A stretch of 5,693 nt of DNA, taken from positions 1-5,693 of the forward strand of contig WJXE01000126.1 of the NCBI GenBank assembly GCA_009665115.1, read 5' to 3'. Positions within the stretch are counted from its first letter, which is position 1, and each line of letters starts with the position of its first letter. The stretch comes from Nitrosopumilales archaeon. Lineage in GTDB: Archaea; Thermoproteota; Nitrososphaeria; Nitrososphaerales; Nitrososphaeraceae. The translations under genes were made by a program, and so were the position numbers. Of the stretch, positions 5,204 to 5,693 are shown in pieces. The notes beneath the pieces were generated by a model. It was not told the origin of the DNA, searched no databases, and saw nothing but the letters and a program-made list of their open reading frames with translations.

Positions 5204-5413
5204 TTAGTAACCATCATCTGCAAGCTGGGAGTTCGAATATAGTTTTTCTTTTTCATTTCTACCCCTCGCTTTTGTCACTTCTAGCAGTCTCAATGATACA
5301 AGCGCACTAACAAATATTTCTCCTGGACGAATTTCAAAAGGTAATAATAATTCATTCATACTTATCGACTTGCAGGACAGTTTGGTAAAGACATCTAGCT
5401 CAACAGCGGGCAT
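5204..5413 (-). CDS. hypothetical protein, 69 aa, uncertain
   Basis: The ORF runs leftward from ATG 5413 (GTG 5416 is an alternative) to TAA 5206-5204. It converges with the antiporter gene, 21 nt away. The product (MPAVELDVFTKLSCKSISMN, then ELLLPFEIRPGEIFVSALVS, then a charged tail) has normal composition, with one helix-like stretch and a basic end. No family is recognised. The frame is open for 108 codons upstream to 5530, but the extra part is Ser/Asn-rich and looks like the shadow of the opposite strand. Over 5211-5410 the plus-strand reading is Ser/Phe-rich and looks like the shadow instead. That contrast is why I favour this strand here. No convincing TATA box is seen at the expected distance. 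Confidence 0.35.
   Translation of the reverse strand: MPAVELDVFTKLSCKSISMNELLLPFEIRPGEIFVSALVSLRLLEVTKARGRNEKEKLYSNSQLADDGY
5243..5254 (+). terminator. T-rich tract, possible terminator of the antiporter gene
   Basis: TTTTTCTTTTTC about 60 nt after the antiporter stop resembles the U-rich tracts at which archaeal transcription ends without a hairpin. It would equally be explained as lysine and glutamate codons of the possible minus-strand gene 5204-5413. Confidence 0.35.
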
Positions 5414-5426
5414 CACAGTCTTTGAT

Positions 5427-5576
5427 ATGCAAACAACCAGCCAATTGCCATTTGAAAAATTGGATTTGGAGAAGATGCTGCTTGAATTTCTGAGGGTTTT
5501 ATTATTTTTCCAAAGAATCGGGACTAGAATTCACAGTACTCTCTTGAAGAGTCCTATAAGTGAGTATGATAAATAA
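5427..5576 (+). CDS. hypothetical small protein, 49 aa, uncertain
   Basis: The ORF starts at ATG 5427 (in-frame TTG at 5370) and ends at TAA 5576. It encodes MQTTSQLPFEKLDLEKMLLE followed by FLRVLLFFQRIGTRIHSTLL, an amphipathic, partly hydrophobic helix region. Family unknown. Its last 11 nt overlap the start of the next gene (ATG 5566), which would allow translational coupling. It begins only 13 nt from the start of the minus-strand ORF 5204-5413, too close for two normal divergent promoters, so probably not both are real. A TATA-like run inside it (5497-5504) may instead serve the next gene, which would make this ORF non-coding. Confidence 0.25.
   Translation: MQTTSQLPFEKLDLEKMLLEFLRVLLFFQRIGTRIHSTLLKSPISEYDK
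5497..5504 (+). promoter_or_regulatory. possible TATA box for the gene starting at 5566
   Basis: TTTTATTA would place transcription start near 5527, leaving about 39 nt of leader before ATG 5566. It lies inside a possible small ORF, so the two readings compete. Confidence 0.25.
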
Positions 5577-5693
5577 CTATATTATTTCAGAATCCTCTTT
5601 TCCTATATCGCTACATGGCTATGGATATGCGGCTATAGCAATACTGGTGGAAATAATACTCCTTAATAGGATGCTTGTCGTTCAGATAGATCA
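5566..5693 (+). CDS. putative membrane protein, N-terminal part, cut by right window edge
   Basis: From ATG 5566 the frame is open for 42 codons to the window end. It starts MINNYIISESSFPISLHGYG, and the following residues (YAAIAILVEIILL) form the start of a membrane helix. The pattern of an amphipathic start, then HGYGYAAIAILVE, recalls the N-terminus of DedA/SNARE-associated proteins. The Pro-x-Pro-x-Glu motif expected just after that helix is not there (NRMLVVQID instead), so I do not assign the family. The ATG overlaps the stop of the preceding small ORF. Confidence 0.4.
   Translation, partial: MINNYIISESSFPISLHGYGYAAIAILVEIILLNRMLVVQID

Noticed and set aside
1..5693. CRISPR arrays, insertion sequences, rRNA or tRNA genes
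   Set aside because: No regularly spaced repeats, no transposase-like motifs with terminal inverted repeats, and no RNA gene signatures were seen on either strand.

Overview
This 5.7-kb window looks archaeal, most likely an ammonia-oxidising thaumarchaeon of the Nitrososphaerales (Nitrosocosmicus-like). The lineage is inferred, not proven. Hand counts give about 37-40% G+C in most genes. Coding density is low, there are TATA-like boxes about 25 nt before the likely transcription starts, and TTG/GTG starts are used. No lineage marker gene is present.

Layout. 1-127 (-): N-terminus of an unrecognised gene running off the left edge. 128-348: divergent promoter region with two TATA-like elements sharing the core TTTAAGA, plus a hairpin, a palindrome and a 7-bp inverted repeat. 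349-987 (+): DUF1326 protein with a CxCx3CxC cluster. 1058-1490 (+): two small doubtful ORFs, one with a single membrane helix. 1509-2501 (+): DUF2182 multi-pass membrane protein with a Cys/His-rich core. 2502-3957: about 1.45 kb with no confident intact gene, which reads as a gene graveyard. Within it are a 750-nt frame with only three stops (2700-3452, including an 87-aa zinc-knuckle-like ORF at 3000-3263), a frameshifted remnant (3623-3791) and some small palindromes and hairpins. 3992-5182 (+): a complete CaxA-type Ca2+/H+ antiporter with a TTG start. 5204-5576: open on both strands, gene assignment uncertain. 5566-5693 (+): N-terminus of a putative membrane protein cut by the right edge.

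Function. DUF1326 and DUF2182 proteins are, to my knowledge, often neighbours in bacteria. DUF2182 is described as a predicted metal-binding membrane protein, so the pair may form a metal-related envelope module with the small membrane protein between them. That role is inferred. The antiporter is a separate transcription unit with its own promoter and would export Ca2+ in exchange for protons. The DUF1326 gene has markedly higher G+C (about 53% over 601-780) than its neighbours, which suggests acquisition by transfer. I see no clear evidence of a wholly new system. The most interesting points are the DUF1326/DUF2182 cluster with its possible operator, and the decayed coding frames between DUF2182 and the antiporter.
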